Source: Bactrocera neohumeralis (lineage: Eukaryota > Arthropoda > Insecta > Diptera > Tephritidae). From it: a DNA stretch of 64,000 nucleotides. The notes under the pieces are model-generated. The model worked only from the letters and a program-made list of their open reading frames with translations, ran no database searches and was not told the DNA's origin. The position numbers were made by a program, and so were the translations under genes. The DNA lies in contig NC_065920.1 in assembly GCF_024586455.1 (NCBI RefSeq), forward strand, positions 15,710,144 to 15,774,143, written 5' to 3'. Positions 33,825-46,114 of this stretch are shown one piece after another; within the stretch, counting starts at the first letter, position 1; each line of letters begins with the position of its first letter.

Positions 33825-33995
33825 AAAATATGTGCACTGAAATACTTTTTCATTTGAGGAGATATCTTCACGAAATTTGACACTAGGTATTGTCTGAAGA
33901 AACTGAAGAAATCACCGAAAAAAATATTTGGATCGGATGACTATAGCATATAGCTACCATATAAACTAACCGATAAGTAACCGACCAAATGAATA
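33825..33995 (+). repeat. ~154-bp-type dispersed repeat, single unit
   Basis: It contains CATTTGAGGAGATATCTTCA, CGAAATTTGACA, GGATCGGATGACTATAGCAT and TAGCTACCATATAAACTAAC, in the order seen in the arrays at 18.8 and 46.8 kb. Confidence 0.8.
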
Positions 33996-35520
33996 TGAAG
34001 GGTGTTTTAAAAATTTATAGAATTTCCAACGTGCAATTAAAAATAATATAGCATATTTGGACTCTAAAAAAACATCCTATCCATATTATGCGCATATTAA
34101 TGAACATTTGACTGAGCACACTTGTAAATGATATTCGCATACGTTATTGATGTGGACGGAACATTTAAAAAAATGTTTGCTGCACACAAAAAAAATAATT
34201 TCATACACAGACATATGTTGGTATACACATTAGGGCGGTCACAAAATGAAAGTTACAGTATTTTATGCAGAACAGCAGCTCAATTGGTAAGCCGTCGTTA
34301 CCTGACACTATACCTAAATTTTCCAACCGATTGCGCTCGAAGTTCTTACTATAGCACTTCAAAGTTTTATCAGCTTAGAACCAAACTCAATAAAACCATA
34401 TGCGAAGGTCAGCCCTGAATATTGTACTTCTGAGTTTTCATAAAATACTATGCAACATGACGCCGGTGTCACATTGCTGACAACGTTCTTTAAAAGTTCC
34501 ACCGTCATTGACGTCCATTGCCCATATACATAGGTATACACATGCGTATGCACATCCTGAAGTACGCCGCCAATGGAAATATGTACGAGCACTTGGCTAA
34601 ATAGCGGTGTTGTAAAATCAGACTGCATAATTTTCGTTTTTTTCGATTTTCTTTCACATAATTTCTGTTTTTATTCATAACTTTTGCACGTTTCTCTTTT
34701 TTTCTTTTGCTCGGCATGCCACTATTTCATTCGCATAGAGATCGTGGTCAACCGGATGTGCATGCAGTTGTTCGCTGTTCGATTGGGTCAGTTCAGTTAA
34801 GTTCCGATTCATTTTTGCAATGCAATTTTAATTACGTGCTTCATGTTGCCAGCTGCGCTAACGAGCAAACCGTTTCGAGTGTTATGTTGTTGTTGTGTTT
34901 TTTCTGCTCACCGACTCGCATTCGCAGTTTTTCTTTTCATATTGAGTTGAATGGTAAAAATTTTTGCATTTCGAACTTTTACTTCCTCCGACATATGTGC
35001 AGTTATTTCTATATATATGTATATACGACTTTGCAAGTACCTTTATTTATTATTCTGAACAAAAAAGTAAACCTGGGGCAGATAATTTTTTTAGAAAGTT
35101 CTGTCATTGCGCCTTAGAACATCAATAGTTATACATTTATTGAAGTTTAGCCGAATATTTTAGTCTCGTAATTTGAGTTCTGAGCTGATTTCATCAATTC
35201 TTGGCACAATACAATAAAATATACTACCTGAGTTTTATTAGTATAAACCACCATTTGACCGATGTATGGTACTCAAATGACGATGATAAGAATATGGGGT
35301 GTGGTGGGAATATTATTCCAGTCTTACACATTTTTGACAAACCTCTGTCTGAATTTCATATATACGAAGGTTGGAATTTTATTATTTATTTTTAATTTTA
35401 TGATCCGATTTTTTCCTTTTGCGGACGTGTAATGGCTCACGAGAACACTTTTTGCCAAATTTTGTTCCGATACCTTTAATGTCGCTTTATTTATACAATG
35501 TTATGTTAAGTGAAGAAATT
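33996..35520. other. Non-coding DNA, one open frame of unknown meaning
   Basis: A plus-strand frame (34707-35117, 136 codons) has no recognisable domain, and its ATG and codon use do not look convincing. TCAGTTCAG at about 34788 resembles an insect initiator, but no TATA box or downstream element could be confirmed. No gene is called. Confidence 0.5.
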
Positions 35521-35559
35521 ATATGAAATTAAAATTTTCAAGGTCAGTCACCATTTAAA

Positions 35560-36192
35560 AGAATTATGATCCCTAGTGAGGTGGCCAACCACTATGGTTA
35601 TATTTAGCGAGGATAATAATCTGAGGTCAATGGTTAGCGAAGACAACAACCCGAGGTGAAAGACTTTTTGAGAGGTCAATGAACCTTTTGTCTACCTTTA
35701 GCGAATATAACAATTCGAGGATAACAATCTGAAATCAATGACCCTTTTGTTTACTTTAATCGGAGTCAACAATCATTGAGGTCAATGACCATTTTGTTTA
35801 CTTTTAGAGAAGGAAACAACCCGAGGTCAATGACTTTAGATAAGGTCAATTACACTTTTGTTTACCTTTAGCGTGGAAAACAGTCATTCTGGAGGTCAGT
35901 GACCCTCTGTTTATATTTAGCTGGGAGAACAACGCGTCCTGGACCTGGTCGTCCCAGGGGCCACTGATCCCGTTGTTTACATTTAGCGAGAACAACAACC
36001 CAAGTTCAATGAACTTATGTAAGGTCAAAACAACAAAGCAACAAACATACTTGAGGTCAATGACCCTTTTGCTAATTTTTAGCAAAGTCAACAACCATTA
36101 GCTTTGTAAATGAATTTCAGGGTTGTTGACTTCGCTAAGGATCATTGCCGATTACAGTAAAATTTCTAACCGTTTTGATTCAAACTTGATTG
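35560..36192 (+). repeat. Minisatellite element 2 with terminal hairpin
   Basis: This is a longer homologue of the element at 31250. Landmarks at 35700, 35749, 35796, 35860, 35909 and 35975 are spaced 49, 47, 64, 49 and 66 bp; the extra ~17 bp is an additional GAGGTCAATGACTTTA-like piece. The terminal hairpin is better kept here: TTAGCAAAGTCAACAACC (36079-36096) and GGTTGTTGACTTCGCTAA (36121-36138), 17 of 18 paired with a 24-bp loop. The same tail (AAAATTTCTAACCGTTTTGA) follows. Confidence 0.85.
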
Positions 36193-36195
36193 ATA

Positions 36196-38480
36196 GAAGA
36201 CTTGGAAGGTTGTAATATGTTATAATAGAGGACCAATAATCTCTATTACGACGCTGTTAAGAGTGAAATGAGATACATAGTTTAACATTGAAAAAAGCTA
36301 TATTTTTTACAATTTAACTCTGTTACCGGCTACGAATTTTATCTGCGCAAACTCTCGAAGACAATAAGAGAGCAATTTTATTTTTTCTTACCTAAGCTTG
36401 CAATCACATACGTTCGATCGTTTATTAATAGGTTCTTTAAGAAAATTGTATAAGGAATTAAAAAATAATAAAAACGAATATACATAAAACAAAAACAATT
36501 AAGGTAAGGGAATGCCAGGACAGAGGATTTAATATATTGACTAAGTATATGAGGAAAATATCACAGGTAACATCGGAATCATTTCATTAAGAAAAAGAGG
36601 TAGAGACCTAATTCAGTGAAGAAGAAGGATATATTATCTAAACGATTTGAAGATAAATAAAGTCCAATGTCAATTATTTCAATTACAAAATGGTTATAAA
36701 TAAAAGAGTTCATAAATATAATTTAATGACTGATATGAGTTGATAACATTCCAATACAATTGTATAATTTTATGTACTCTCTTACAAAAGAGTCGGCAGT
36801 TTGTTGCATTCGGTTGCTGCAACGCAACAAATGTTGCGCCGTCTGGTTATCTTATGCCCATTGTTGCGGCTGCGGTTGCACACTTTTCACTTTTGCGGTT
36901 GAAAGAACGGTGGAAGAGGCACCACGCACCACACACACCAGTTTAATTATTCATTTGGGTTAACGCAATAAATATGAATATAAATACATATATAGGTATG
37001 TGTATATGTGCCGGGCCATATGTGACGCCTTGTTCATTGTTTACCCGCTGCGGTCGGCGCCTTTGCAGCGCGCGTACAGCACAACAACATCTTATTTTAC
37101 CGCAGCAAAGTGAATTAATTTTCACTTTTTCCCCCAACGCCCGCACGCAGTATTGATATAAATATGCAAGGCTTGCGATTTTTGTTGTAAATGCTGTATA
37201 TCCATACTTCGCATGTGTGCGTGTGTGTATATTTGCCGTTTATTTAAATATTATGCCTTGTTTTTTGCTCAGCAAATTGCATTTTTTCGCAGATTTACTT
37301 TCACCTACTGTCACATTGGTGGCTGCAACGCGGGCGCTCATTAATATGAAGTGCATTAATTACGCCGCCACGTCAATGCAACACACACACACACGTTCAA
37401 CCTTATGCGGCACATTCGTATATATTTGTGTGTTGCAGTTGTTGTGGCAGCTGTTGTAAACCACTAACCGCGTTTCCGCCAATCTGACTACACTTCACTG
37501 GCTGTCGCATTCCCCTCCGGCCGCCACAAAATTTCCGCCAGTTATTCATACGACTATCAATAAGTATTAATTGAACACATCAAGCAATGCAAAAAACTAG
37601 CTGGCTTGTTCATTAATTTACTTTGCTTTTTTCGCATTACAACGCTTCAACAATACAAAGCCGAAATTGTTTATCAACTATGCGGAAGTTATTTCCACAG
37701 CACGTATACGCCATGTCGTCCCCATTTACTTGTAGACCAACATAAAAAACGCATTGCAACGCTTGTGCCAACACACCGCACTATTGTTGCGATTTTTTTG
37801 CATAAACAATTTGTGTGTGTTGCCTGTCAAGTTTTATAACAGTAACTTGCCGCACTTGATACCTTGTTAAGCACACACAGCGACGAAGGTGCTGGTGTTT
37901 GTAAGCCGACACGCCGCACATACATAATGCAGCACAGCATGCTTGTCAACGTTGCCCATGGCAATTAGGTGTTGCAGTAACAGAAATCAAGATTGTTTAA
38001 CACAACAAAAAAGCGGATATTTTCATAATTGTGCAGCAAGCGCGTTGAAATGTGGCAAATTGTCATTGCACGTTCGGAATTTTTATGTTTGTAAATGGAA
38101 AAAAAGGAAAATTTATTTAAGCGCATGACTTTAACGGACTGCATATGTTTTCTGTATTTTGCTTTTATTTAAATTGTATTTTAAGTTATATACAAAGGGT
38201 GTTGTTCATACATATCATACATATATAATTTTACATATATGTACATATATCTATCCATATGGTATATAGGTAATAAGTTTTTTGGAGCAAAACAGAAATT
38301 GACACTCAGTATTAATACCGAAAATCAGTCAATTGGGATTTCAGAATTTACTCTTAGTTCCACGGAAGTGAGCAGAATATTGACGCAGGAGTATGGAGAC
38401 GTAGTTTCCCCAATGCATCCGTCATAGAAATGCCCTCCTTCTCTAACTTACATAAATCCTGCATTGCTCCATTCGGCGAT
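36196..38480. other. Non-coding DNA with CA microsatellite
   Basis: No gene was recognised. An ACACACACACACACAC run lies at about 37381. A 62-codon plus frame at 38239-38427 looks coding-like over its last 40 codons but matches nothing I know. Confidence 0.5.
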
Positions 38481-38481
38481 G

Positions 38482-38745
38482 AGCCCCTTTTCTGGCTCAA
38501 TGGATATGTAAACAAGCTAAGCTGGCGCATTTGGAACGGAGAGCAAACTGAAGAGATTCAAGAGCTGCCATTTCATACAGAAAAAACAACGTTTTGGTGT
38601 GCTTTGTGAGCCAGTGAAATCAGCGCTCCATATTTCTTCAAAAAATTATGCTGGTAAGAACGTAACCGTCAAGTCGAAAGTCTAGGCGGATAATCCTGCT
38701 TAGATTCAGACCTTGGAGCAAAACATCACACATGTCATTCCCCAG
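38482..38745 (+). pseudogene. DD41D mariner transposase, internal fragment (copy D)
   Basis: The plus strand reads FGDEPLFWLNGYVNKLSWRI then WNGEQTEEIQELPFHTEKTT and FWCAL, the block around the first catalytic Asp, which is kept (GDEPLF for SDEAHF). It then jumps, by an internal deletion at about 38672, to a degenerate KV.ADNPA.IQTLEQNITHVI block from near the C-terminus, so second and third Asp are lost. Neither end of the element is present. Confidence 0.8.
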
Positions 38746-38894
38746 TGACATTGTAGGAGTCAACCATAAAAACCGGTAGGTCGATAGAAAACGGAGAAAA
38801 AGACGTTGGTCTTGTGGTTAAGGAGCGCAAAGCAATTTCATGGAGGCTACACAAAATTACTCGCGGCTTTGGAACGACTTCCCTGCTGAGACCT

Positions 38895-39425
38895 ATACGT
38901 TTGTAAAAGTTAAGAATTTTATGTATCTTGTCACCAACATACATTTCACAATTCTTGCCAATAGACGCGATTTTGGGATCGGAAGGCAGTTGAGCAGACC
39001 TCTGCTTTGACGAACAAAAATAATGCACTATGAGACTTTCAGTACTGCCGTCCTATTATGCGGCGCAAAACCATTCAAGAGAACTGTTCTTTACAAGATT
39101 TTGGAAGTCACGAACAACTTATATGAGCTACGCGACGAGATGGATATAGTTAAGCGCATTAAAAGCCAATCAATGCGCTGGTTGAGCCATGTCATTCGCA
39201 TAGAAGTTGTTGCTTCTGAAAAAAGCTTATTCATTTTGAAATCCATGGGTGGACAATAGAAGCAAGAGTCCATACGCTTTCTATGGAAGGACCAAGTACA
39301 TAGCGATCTGTCTGCACTTGGATCGTACAACTGCCGTGACCTTGCATAAGATAGAGACATCTGTCGAAGTTTTGTGTTTTCGGCTTGGACTGACCCACGT
39401 TTCGAGTGTCGAAGAATAAAAAGAA
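38895..39425 (+). pseudogene. RTE-like LINE reverse transcriptase C-terminal fragment
   Basis: Plus-strand blocks: FVKVKNFMYLVTNIHFT (the FVYLGT segment), a degenerate LANRRDFGIGRQLSR, TAVLLCGAKP, YELRDEMDIVKRIKSQSMRW then LSHVIRIE, and WKDQVHSDLSALGSYNCRDL then A and DRDICRSFVF. A deletion between GAKP and the YEL block removes the FERKVLR segment. It is 5'-truncated and broken by stops. Confidence 0.8.
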
Positions 39426-39534
39426 GTGTATGAAACATACGTTCGATTAGCTTAAAAAAGGGTCAATCGGACGATAAGTACTTAAGACCGATATTTAAGA
39501 TTCTCGAAACACAACGAAAAACTCATTTGTAGGT

Positions 39535-40720
39535 CCAGCTTCTGAGAAAATTTGAAGGAAAAGCACCTAAGCTGATAGCTTATGATATAGACACAATTAT
39601 TGCCGTGATAAATAAGGGCTTGAAGGTCATACACCAAATGGCGATATCGGCTCACTTAGAGGCACACTTTTAAAGGAGGTACCAGAACCCGTCACGGAAG
39701 CCCTCGAGGCTACACGGAGTTAAGTTAACAATTAAGGAAGATACCAAGTATCTGCAACTAATTTTGGACAGTAAACTCAAGTGAAAACTTAAGGTGGATG
39801 AAAAGAAGGGAAAGGAAAAGAAATTGGTGCTCCTACGCATATAAGAAGATACTGGACTCAAAATGGGGCAAATTACCTGTCCTCCAATACCTGTACACCA
39901 AAACAGCAAAATCTCATATAGGAAACCGTTGGAGCGAATATAGCGGCACACCTCAGCATAACGGGATCACTAAAAACCATTCAAAAGTCTGCACTAGAAA
40001 AGTTACTCAACCTAACACCATTCCACATTGCAGTGCAAAACTCGGTAGTGAAATCAGCTGCAAGATTGGCGACTTGAAAAAAATGTTCCACAAGAAGCTT
40101 CGGCCACAGCTCAATAAGGAGAGGAAAGATGGATAAAATAGACTTCATATCCTCACGCTTTATCTGCGCGAGAATTTTTCGAGTTACAATAAAAGAAGAT
40201 GGATAGCGCAAAAGCATGCGACTCAACAGCGGTCCTTTCAACATCTATATCAAAATTTTCTGATAGAGTGGGAACCGCGATCTATTTCTTTACGGTCAGA
40301 AAAGCTGCTAAGATAGCTAATAACACAGGAAACTATGTATATTTAGAACATCGATATATATCCAAGCAAATTGGCAATTAAAGCTATAATCTCGCATCAT
40401 CGCATTGTGTCAATGAAAGGTCTTAGAAGTGGAGAGGCGGTTGATTTCGTGACCGCTAAAGGCGGCCGCATATCCAGATCCAGGCCACAAAGACTTTCCG
40501 GGAGGCAAAACAGCCAATAAGATTGGTGAAAATGTCATTAGCTTGACCACCGAACCAGCTCTGGAACTAGGCAAGTCGCTAAAAACGATACATAACGAAA
40601 TTTCGAAAAGGTCTGACACATGCTTCTTACTCACACGCTCTAGAAAAAACTACAGGACGGTTGTTGGTCTAGTCACAGATAAGAACTCGACTTAGATATC
40701 TAGTAGCTTTGGAGTTCAAG
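39535..40720 (+). pseudogene. RNase H-type LINE ORF2 fragment (RT end and RNase H)
   Basis: Plus-strand blocks in several frames: KEDTKYLQLILDSKLK (the KYLG..LD segment), YAYKKILDSKWG, SALEKLLNLTPFHIAVQNSV then VKSAAR (the ALE.LL.L.P segment after the RT), and FFTVRKAAKIANNTGN, which corresponds to the FQAE.FAVRKAAQIANNAR RNase H segment at 24.9 kb but with the catalytic Glu region damaged. The later part to about 40720 is weaker. It starts about 110 bp after the RTE-like fragment, so the two families are adjacent on the same strand. Confidence 0.7.
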
Positions 40721-42177
40721 GAACTGGTTGAAGTATCTGAATTAAGTCTCTCTTAAACTTCGCAAAACGGGCTGACGTTTTGCACTTCGTAAACTTCAGC
40801 TCGTACTTGTATTAAACTAAATTTGAGGTACTGTTCCAACTACAATTTTAAGCTAACCCTTGACCGTCCCACACACGCCACAATCATATTATAGCAAACA
40901 TGATGCCGCCTCTGCACATGTTGCTCAAACGCTCATACACTAAATTGCAGCGTCTACACATGAGAAGCCGGCCGAAACTGGCTTGTTGCGATCCCGAGCT
41001 TTGACTTTCAAAACAAGAAATTGCACCTGTAAGCACCGTTGTACGCTCGCTCATTAGAGTGAACAACATGTTAATGCCGTTATGTTTCAATAAATTACGA
41101 TTGCGCCAACAAGCGAAATTGCCAACACCACCCGCTCGCCCGCACAACAATTCAGCTAAGAACTGTACACCACTACGCAAATTGGATATGGTATGAAATG
41201 TTGCTTGTACGCCATGTGCGAGTATGTGGGTGCTGTGGCAAGGCTAAGTACAAGCACGCCATGCATTGGAACATCTTTTAACGGTGGCAAGTAATTGCCG
41301 ATCGCTGGCCTAGCCCAGATGGCTCACATGCAAAATAGTAGCGTGCGAGTGTACGGTGTTGTCCAGTCGGCAATTCGAGTCTGCAGCGAGCTTCTGACAC
41401 CCTTGATTAGAGGCGAACTGCAACACAGCAAGCAGGGCAGGCAGTACTGATAGGAGTAGAGTGTACATGTTGTTGGCATAATTAAAGCCGTTACCGATGC
41501 TGGCAGCGAGCACTGTTTCACCAGCAGCTGAGCAATGTCAGCTTGTGAGCCAATAAAAGGCAACTACGTGTGTAAGTGTTTTGCCGTAAGTGCAGAGCAA
41601 TGCACTTGCCAGCAGATAGACGGCATATTAACAAGCAATGCGGTTACTTGCCGCTTTCCCCTCACGCTGCTTGCAATCAAACGATTTTCTTTGCATTTCG
41701 CTAATTTTGTTTCTGCCATCGAGCTGACAAGTAGCTATGCCTTTCACCACATACAAACGTGCCTACAACTACTACAGTGTCTAGGTATGTGTAGTTAGTA
41801 GTAGGTAGTTCTGCCAATATTTTCATTTTATTTCTCTGTTCTGCACTTTTTCTCACATAAGGTCACCTTTTCTCATTTCTTTTCGACACAAATTTATACC
41901 TTTTCCCCACGGTTGCTCACTTTGGCGATAACACGTATACGCAGTGGCACCCCTCCGCACCCATATGCCGTGAATTTGTGCATTTAGGTCATAGGAAAGC
42001 TGTTTTCGATGTATTTATTGGACTGTGATAAGCTTATGCTGCAACTGCAGGCAATGAAAGTCGCTTGGATGTGTGCAGCATTTTGGACCAATGGAGCGAA
42101 TTCACTTGAAGCAGTAAGGCAAACGATAGAAGGAAGGTATCTTTAGACCTTTTATTAATGTTTAATGTATGTATATA
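40721..42177. other. Non-coding DNA, possibly single-copy
   Basis: No transposon was recognised. Several open frames of 60-98 codons on both strands match nothing I know. Confidence 0.5.
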
Positions 42178-42588
42178 TTAGGGTGTGTCAAAAAAAATAT
42201 TATTTTTTTGCTTGGTGGTCTACGAAATGGTTACAATTATTCAAAATATTAATTTCTAAACATCAATACATATAAGGGAGAATCAAAAAAACTTAGGAAC
42301 TCCGTAAACTTGGTTGATGGACCTTTCAAAGACAGGTTCTCCAATTATGCGCTCTAAATCGTAACGGACAGGTCCTCCGCCTAACGGTTTTCTTTTTATC
42401 AAATATAACAAATTTATTTCGCTTCCAACTACTTGAAAAAATATTTCGTTTTGTGGAGTTTGTAGGAAATTTGATGATCTACAAAAAAAGTCTATAACGA
42501 TTTTTCGTAGAATAAGAATCTATTTTTCAGAATACCGAGCAAATAAATATTTCTAATAATATAATTTTTTTTTTTTTACCCACCCTAA
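42178..42588. mobile_element. MITE-like element with ATTAGGGTG inverted ends
   Basis: The left end TTAGGGTGTGTCAAAAAAAA and the right end (read inwards) TTAGGGTGGGTAAAAAAAAA are inverted over about 25 bp and bound 411 bp of non-coding, A/T-run-rich DNA. TA precedes the left end; the right flank is TG, so a target duplication is not clear. Similar single termini occur at 2983, 4214 and 52795. Confidence 0.65.
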
Positions 42589-42718
42589 TGTAGACACTTC
42601 GAATTAAAGCCGAGTCCCTCTGTGAACGGGGTAGCTATGAAAACGTTAGTTGTTTTTGTGATAGTAATGTTACCGAAGTTTAAAAATCGCCATTTTGACT
42701 AACACAGTCGAAGATATT

Positions 42719-43020
42719 AAGGGGTTACATAGGTTTACGGTTTTCAAAAAATTAAATTATTAAATTCTAAAGCGCCTTTAGAAAATTGTCCTAAATTTTC
42801 AAGTTAGTACAATAGTTTCGGAGATACAGCCTTTAGAACTGGTGCGATTAAAACTAGCTTTTTTCAAAACTCTGTTTTAGAAGTCGTTTGGCAAGATTTC
42901 TCGAAAACTACTCAACCGATATTCATGAAATTTTACATATGTTTTTGAGATACAATTTTTAAATACTTATATGAGAAACAATTTTTTGAAAAAATGTTCA
43001 TTTTACCCGAGGTAACCCAT
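42719..43020 (+). repeat. GGGGTTACAT-type dispersed repeat
   Basis: Begins GGGGTTACATAGGTTTACGG then TTTTCAAAAAATTAAATT and includes AAATTGTCCTAAATTTTCAA and a GGAGATACAGCC segment. The same order occurs at 45901-46050. Confidence 0.65.
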
Positions 43021-43139
43021 TAATCGGTTACTTAAATATGCTGGATACACTTATGTAGCCTAGTACACTCATCACCCGAATTTAAAAATTTAAAGAGCTT
43101 ATAAAGTTATCATATAGTATATATACTTCGGTAAGTTCG

Positions 43140-44405
43140 TAGTAGTTCTGCCTGTCCGTCCGTCCGTGCAAGGTGTAACTGGTGTAAAAATTTAGATATT
43201 TTGTTGATATATTCCTTGGCAATAAAATAAGTAAGAATTCGTAGATGGGCGCAATCGGACCACTACCACTACCACGCCCACAAAACCCCATTAACCGAAA
43301 ACCTATAAAATGCCATCACTAACAATAAACATAAAAAACGATCGCAGTAGCAAGTGAGGCAAAAAACTCTGAAAAAGTGGACGTGGCCGTGTCCTCTAAT
43401 AAGTTTAATGTACATAAATCCTACACTGTTAAGGCTACAAAAACCAAATTCGCATATATTATAAGAACTCCTACTGACAGTGTAAATATTGACGACATCG
43501 GAAGATAACCCCGCTCATTCCTCATATAATGGTAGTGTTAAAAACTACTAAAAACGCCACAAGTCTATAACTAAATACGCCACAGACATTAAATTTTACC
43601 TCCGAAATGTTATGAGAGGGCTTTAAAGGAGCCGGAGTCAAAAGTGGACGATGGGCGTGGCGCCACCCACTTTAAAGTGAAATCACATATCTCGAGATGC
43701 GCTCGACCGATTTCAACCAAATTTGGTACATGTCACGTCCTCTCACATTTTTATGTTACAGTGTGAAAATGGGCGAAATCGGACTACAACCACGCCTACT
43801 TCCCATATGACACAATTTTAAATTCTCTTTAATTTTTTTCACCTTCCAGTACATAAATCAAGAAGAAATTGATATAACGGGATAAACCTTTGCATTAATA
43901 ATTCCTTGAAAGTATGCCACCTTAAAAACTACCCAAATCCAGCCAAAATTATTCAAGCCCCTATATACCGAATATGCAGACCCCAGTATCTATAGTTGAC
44001 TTTTGACCGATAATATCAGTTAATGTATGGGATATACCATTGAAATTCAGAGAAAATCCTTTCCTGCTAATATTACCTCTGTGCATCAAAAATGAGTTGA
44101 ATCAAGGCAATATTTCCCTTAGCCCCCATATACCGAACATAAAGAGTTTCAAACTTCCGAGTGACTTTATACCGCAGACATTGATCAATATGTCAGTTAT
44201 CTTAATAAAAATGAGAGAGCGTGTTTTCCTTATAACGGTACACTTGTGTGCTTAGAATGAATAAAATCGGGTGAAAACTCGCCAAGACGACGTATAACTA
44301 AAAAGCCTTATGTACCTGAAGTTACTTCCCTTACTTCAATTCTTGCAAGTTGCAAGAGTGCGAAATATCCGGTTACACCCGACATTAGCGTTTCCTTACT
44401 TGTTT
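43140..44405 (-). repeat. GGACGGACAGAC-type dispersed repeat, second copy
   Basis: On the minus strand it starts with AACAAGTAAGGAAACGCTAA at 44405, contains CCACGCCC/GTGGGCGTGG segments, and ends with the GGACGGACGGACAGG tract at about 43151-43168. Compared with the copy at 3117-4200, its interior is different and longer, and the hairpin terminus beyond the GGACGG tract is missing. It may be an older or deleted relative. Confidence 0.7.
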
Positions 44406-45900
44406 TCATATATTTTTATATTCGGTTTCCTTACTTTTACCACCATATTTTTCGTCTCGAAAATGTTCAGCACGTTTACGCATCATTAGCGTCAAACGGC
44501 GAAAATAAGTGTGCATAAAAAGAACGCGAAAAACGAAAAAGCTACGAAAGCATAAGAAAGAATCAATTGATAGCCACCTTTGCATAGACACCGCAGACAC
44601 ATACACACACACACACAGTTACATTCTGCTGCTCTAATCTGCAAATGGCGCTGCAAAGAAGCCCGTATGTTTTTGCCACCGAAACGAAATTATCTAGCCA
44701 TACTTCAACTGTGAGGCACACACATGCACACAACTACACGCAAAGAGAGTTATAAAAATAAGCCACACACACACATAGAACACACACAAAACTGCGAAAA
44801 GTGGAAAAATAGCGCAACTATGTTCGGAAAAAAATTGCAAGCAAACTTAAAAGACGCCCATAAAACAAAAAGCGACGGGCAGATAGCGCCGAGCGGTAAC
44901 TGCGAACACTCGTGCTGCACGGCGCTTGCAACAAACCGCGCAAGCAAGCAGAAAATGGCGAAGTGTAACGAAATGTGCGCACTAAAAACGCTAATTCATC
45001 ATTCAATTTTCAGTTCGGTCTTTGTTTGCGCACAGCAGAAGGCCACGTAGCAGGCAGCCAGTGAAAATGTGGTGGCCGCGACGTTGCCGTTGGCGGTGAT
45101 GGTGGCTGTAAAAGTAGCATTGGCAGCAAAATGTTGCACTGTACTGCTGCGGTGGCGCAATGGATTCGAGAAAAATATCAGTTGGTTGGTTTGTTCGTGG
45201 GTTGGTTGTGCGCCAGCACAACTCTTAAAACGTTCGCGAAATGAATGAGCAGCAGTTTTTGCCAATACACGCACACATACACGCGTAAATGCATGCATGT
45301 GTGTACTTGAGTTGAAGAAATGCGCGCCAATGTTGCATTTGAAGTGTTTGTATGCTTTGCAGCACCTTCAAAGTTGCGCAAACAAAACATATGTACCAAG
45401 CCACACACAATGTATATGTTTACATATATACATACGTGGAACATTTGTTAAAAGTAATGAATATTGTGCTGCAATGAGATAATTTATATGTCGTTAGCTG
45501 CTGATTGGTGGTACACGGCGCTCTTGAAGTTATTCACGCTTACTGTCGTCACTAAAAGTATGACAGATATTTTTAGAACCTGTAGAGGGTATGTTAAGTT
45601 TGTCAGGAAGTTTGTAAAATCTATGAGAACACGACGGAGACTTTAGAAAAATATATATACATGCCTTTTTCCCTAAAAACTTCTCATTTTTTAGAACCGC
45701 TGATATCAGACTGTGGGCAAAAAATAGTAAGACTTATTAGTTAAAATTACTTCGTCAGTCAGTGACATCAGTGGCAAAAGTCAGATCAAAATAAATAATA
45801 AATCATTAATTTTAAGTATACTCTTATCTTTCTGAGGTAAAAAAGGGGCATTCGTTCCTTTTCACTATTAATGAAATTATTCAACAAACAAGATCCATTC
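44406..45900. other. Non-coding DNA with CA microsatellites, likely single-copy
   Basis: ACACACACACACACA runs occur at about 44602 and 44766. Open frames on both strands at 44724-45444 are antisense pairs driven by CA and TGTTG-rich sequence. No gene or transposon was recognised. Confidence 0.5.
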
Positions 45901-46050
45901 AGGGGTTACATGAGCTTACGAGTTTCAAAAAATCGATTTTTTTATTGTATTATATTAATAAATTCTACAATATCTCTGGAATATTGTCGTAAATTTTTAA
46001 ATTGATCCGAGTAAAAGTATTGGATATACAGTCTGCGCTCGAGGTGAGCT
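45901..46050 (+). repeat. GGGGTTACAT-type dispersed repeat, partial
   Basis: AGGGGTTACATGAGCTTACG, TTTCAAAAAATCGATTTTTT and GGATATACAGTCTG match the order of the repeat at 42719. The mariner relic follows directly. Confidence 0.65.
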
Positions 46051-46114
46051 GAGCTAAGTGCGCCCAAACGTTTTTTTTTCTCGAAACCGTGCAGCTGATA
46101 TTTGTTTATCGCGA

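Noticed and set aside
34780..34830. Core promoter (TCAGTTCAG initiator)
   Set aside because: No TATA box, no confirmed downstream element and no gene behind it; the initiator consensus is too short to stand alone.
31250..36192. Helitron assignment of the minisatellite elements
   Set aside because: The 3' hairpin fits loosely, but no TC start, CTRR end or A-T host insertion site could be identified.
38239..38427. Coding-like 62-codon frame
   Set aside because: No homologue recognised, no splice sites identified; too short to support.
42178..42588. Tc1/mariner-type MITE assignment
   Set aside because: TA is clear on only one side and the ends do not match either mariner family seen in the window, so the superfamily is left open.
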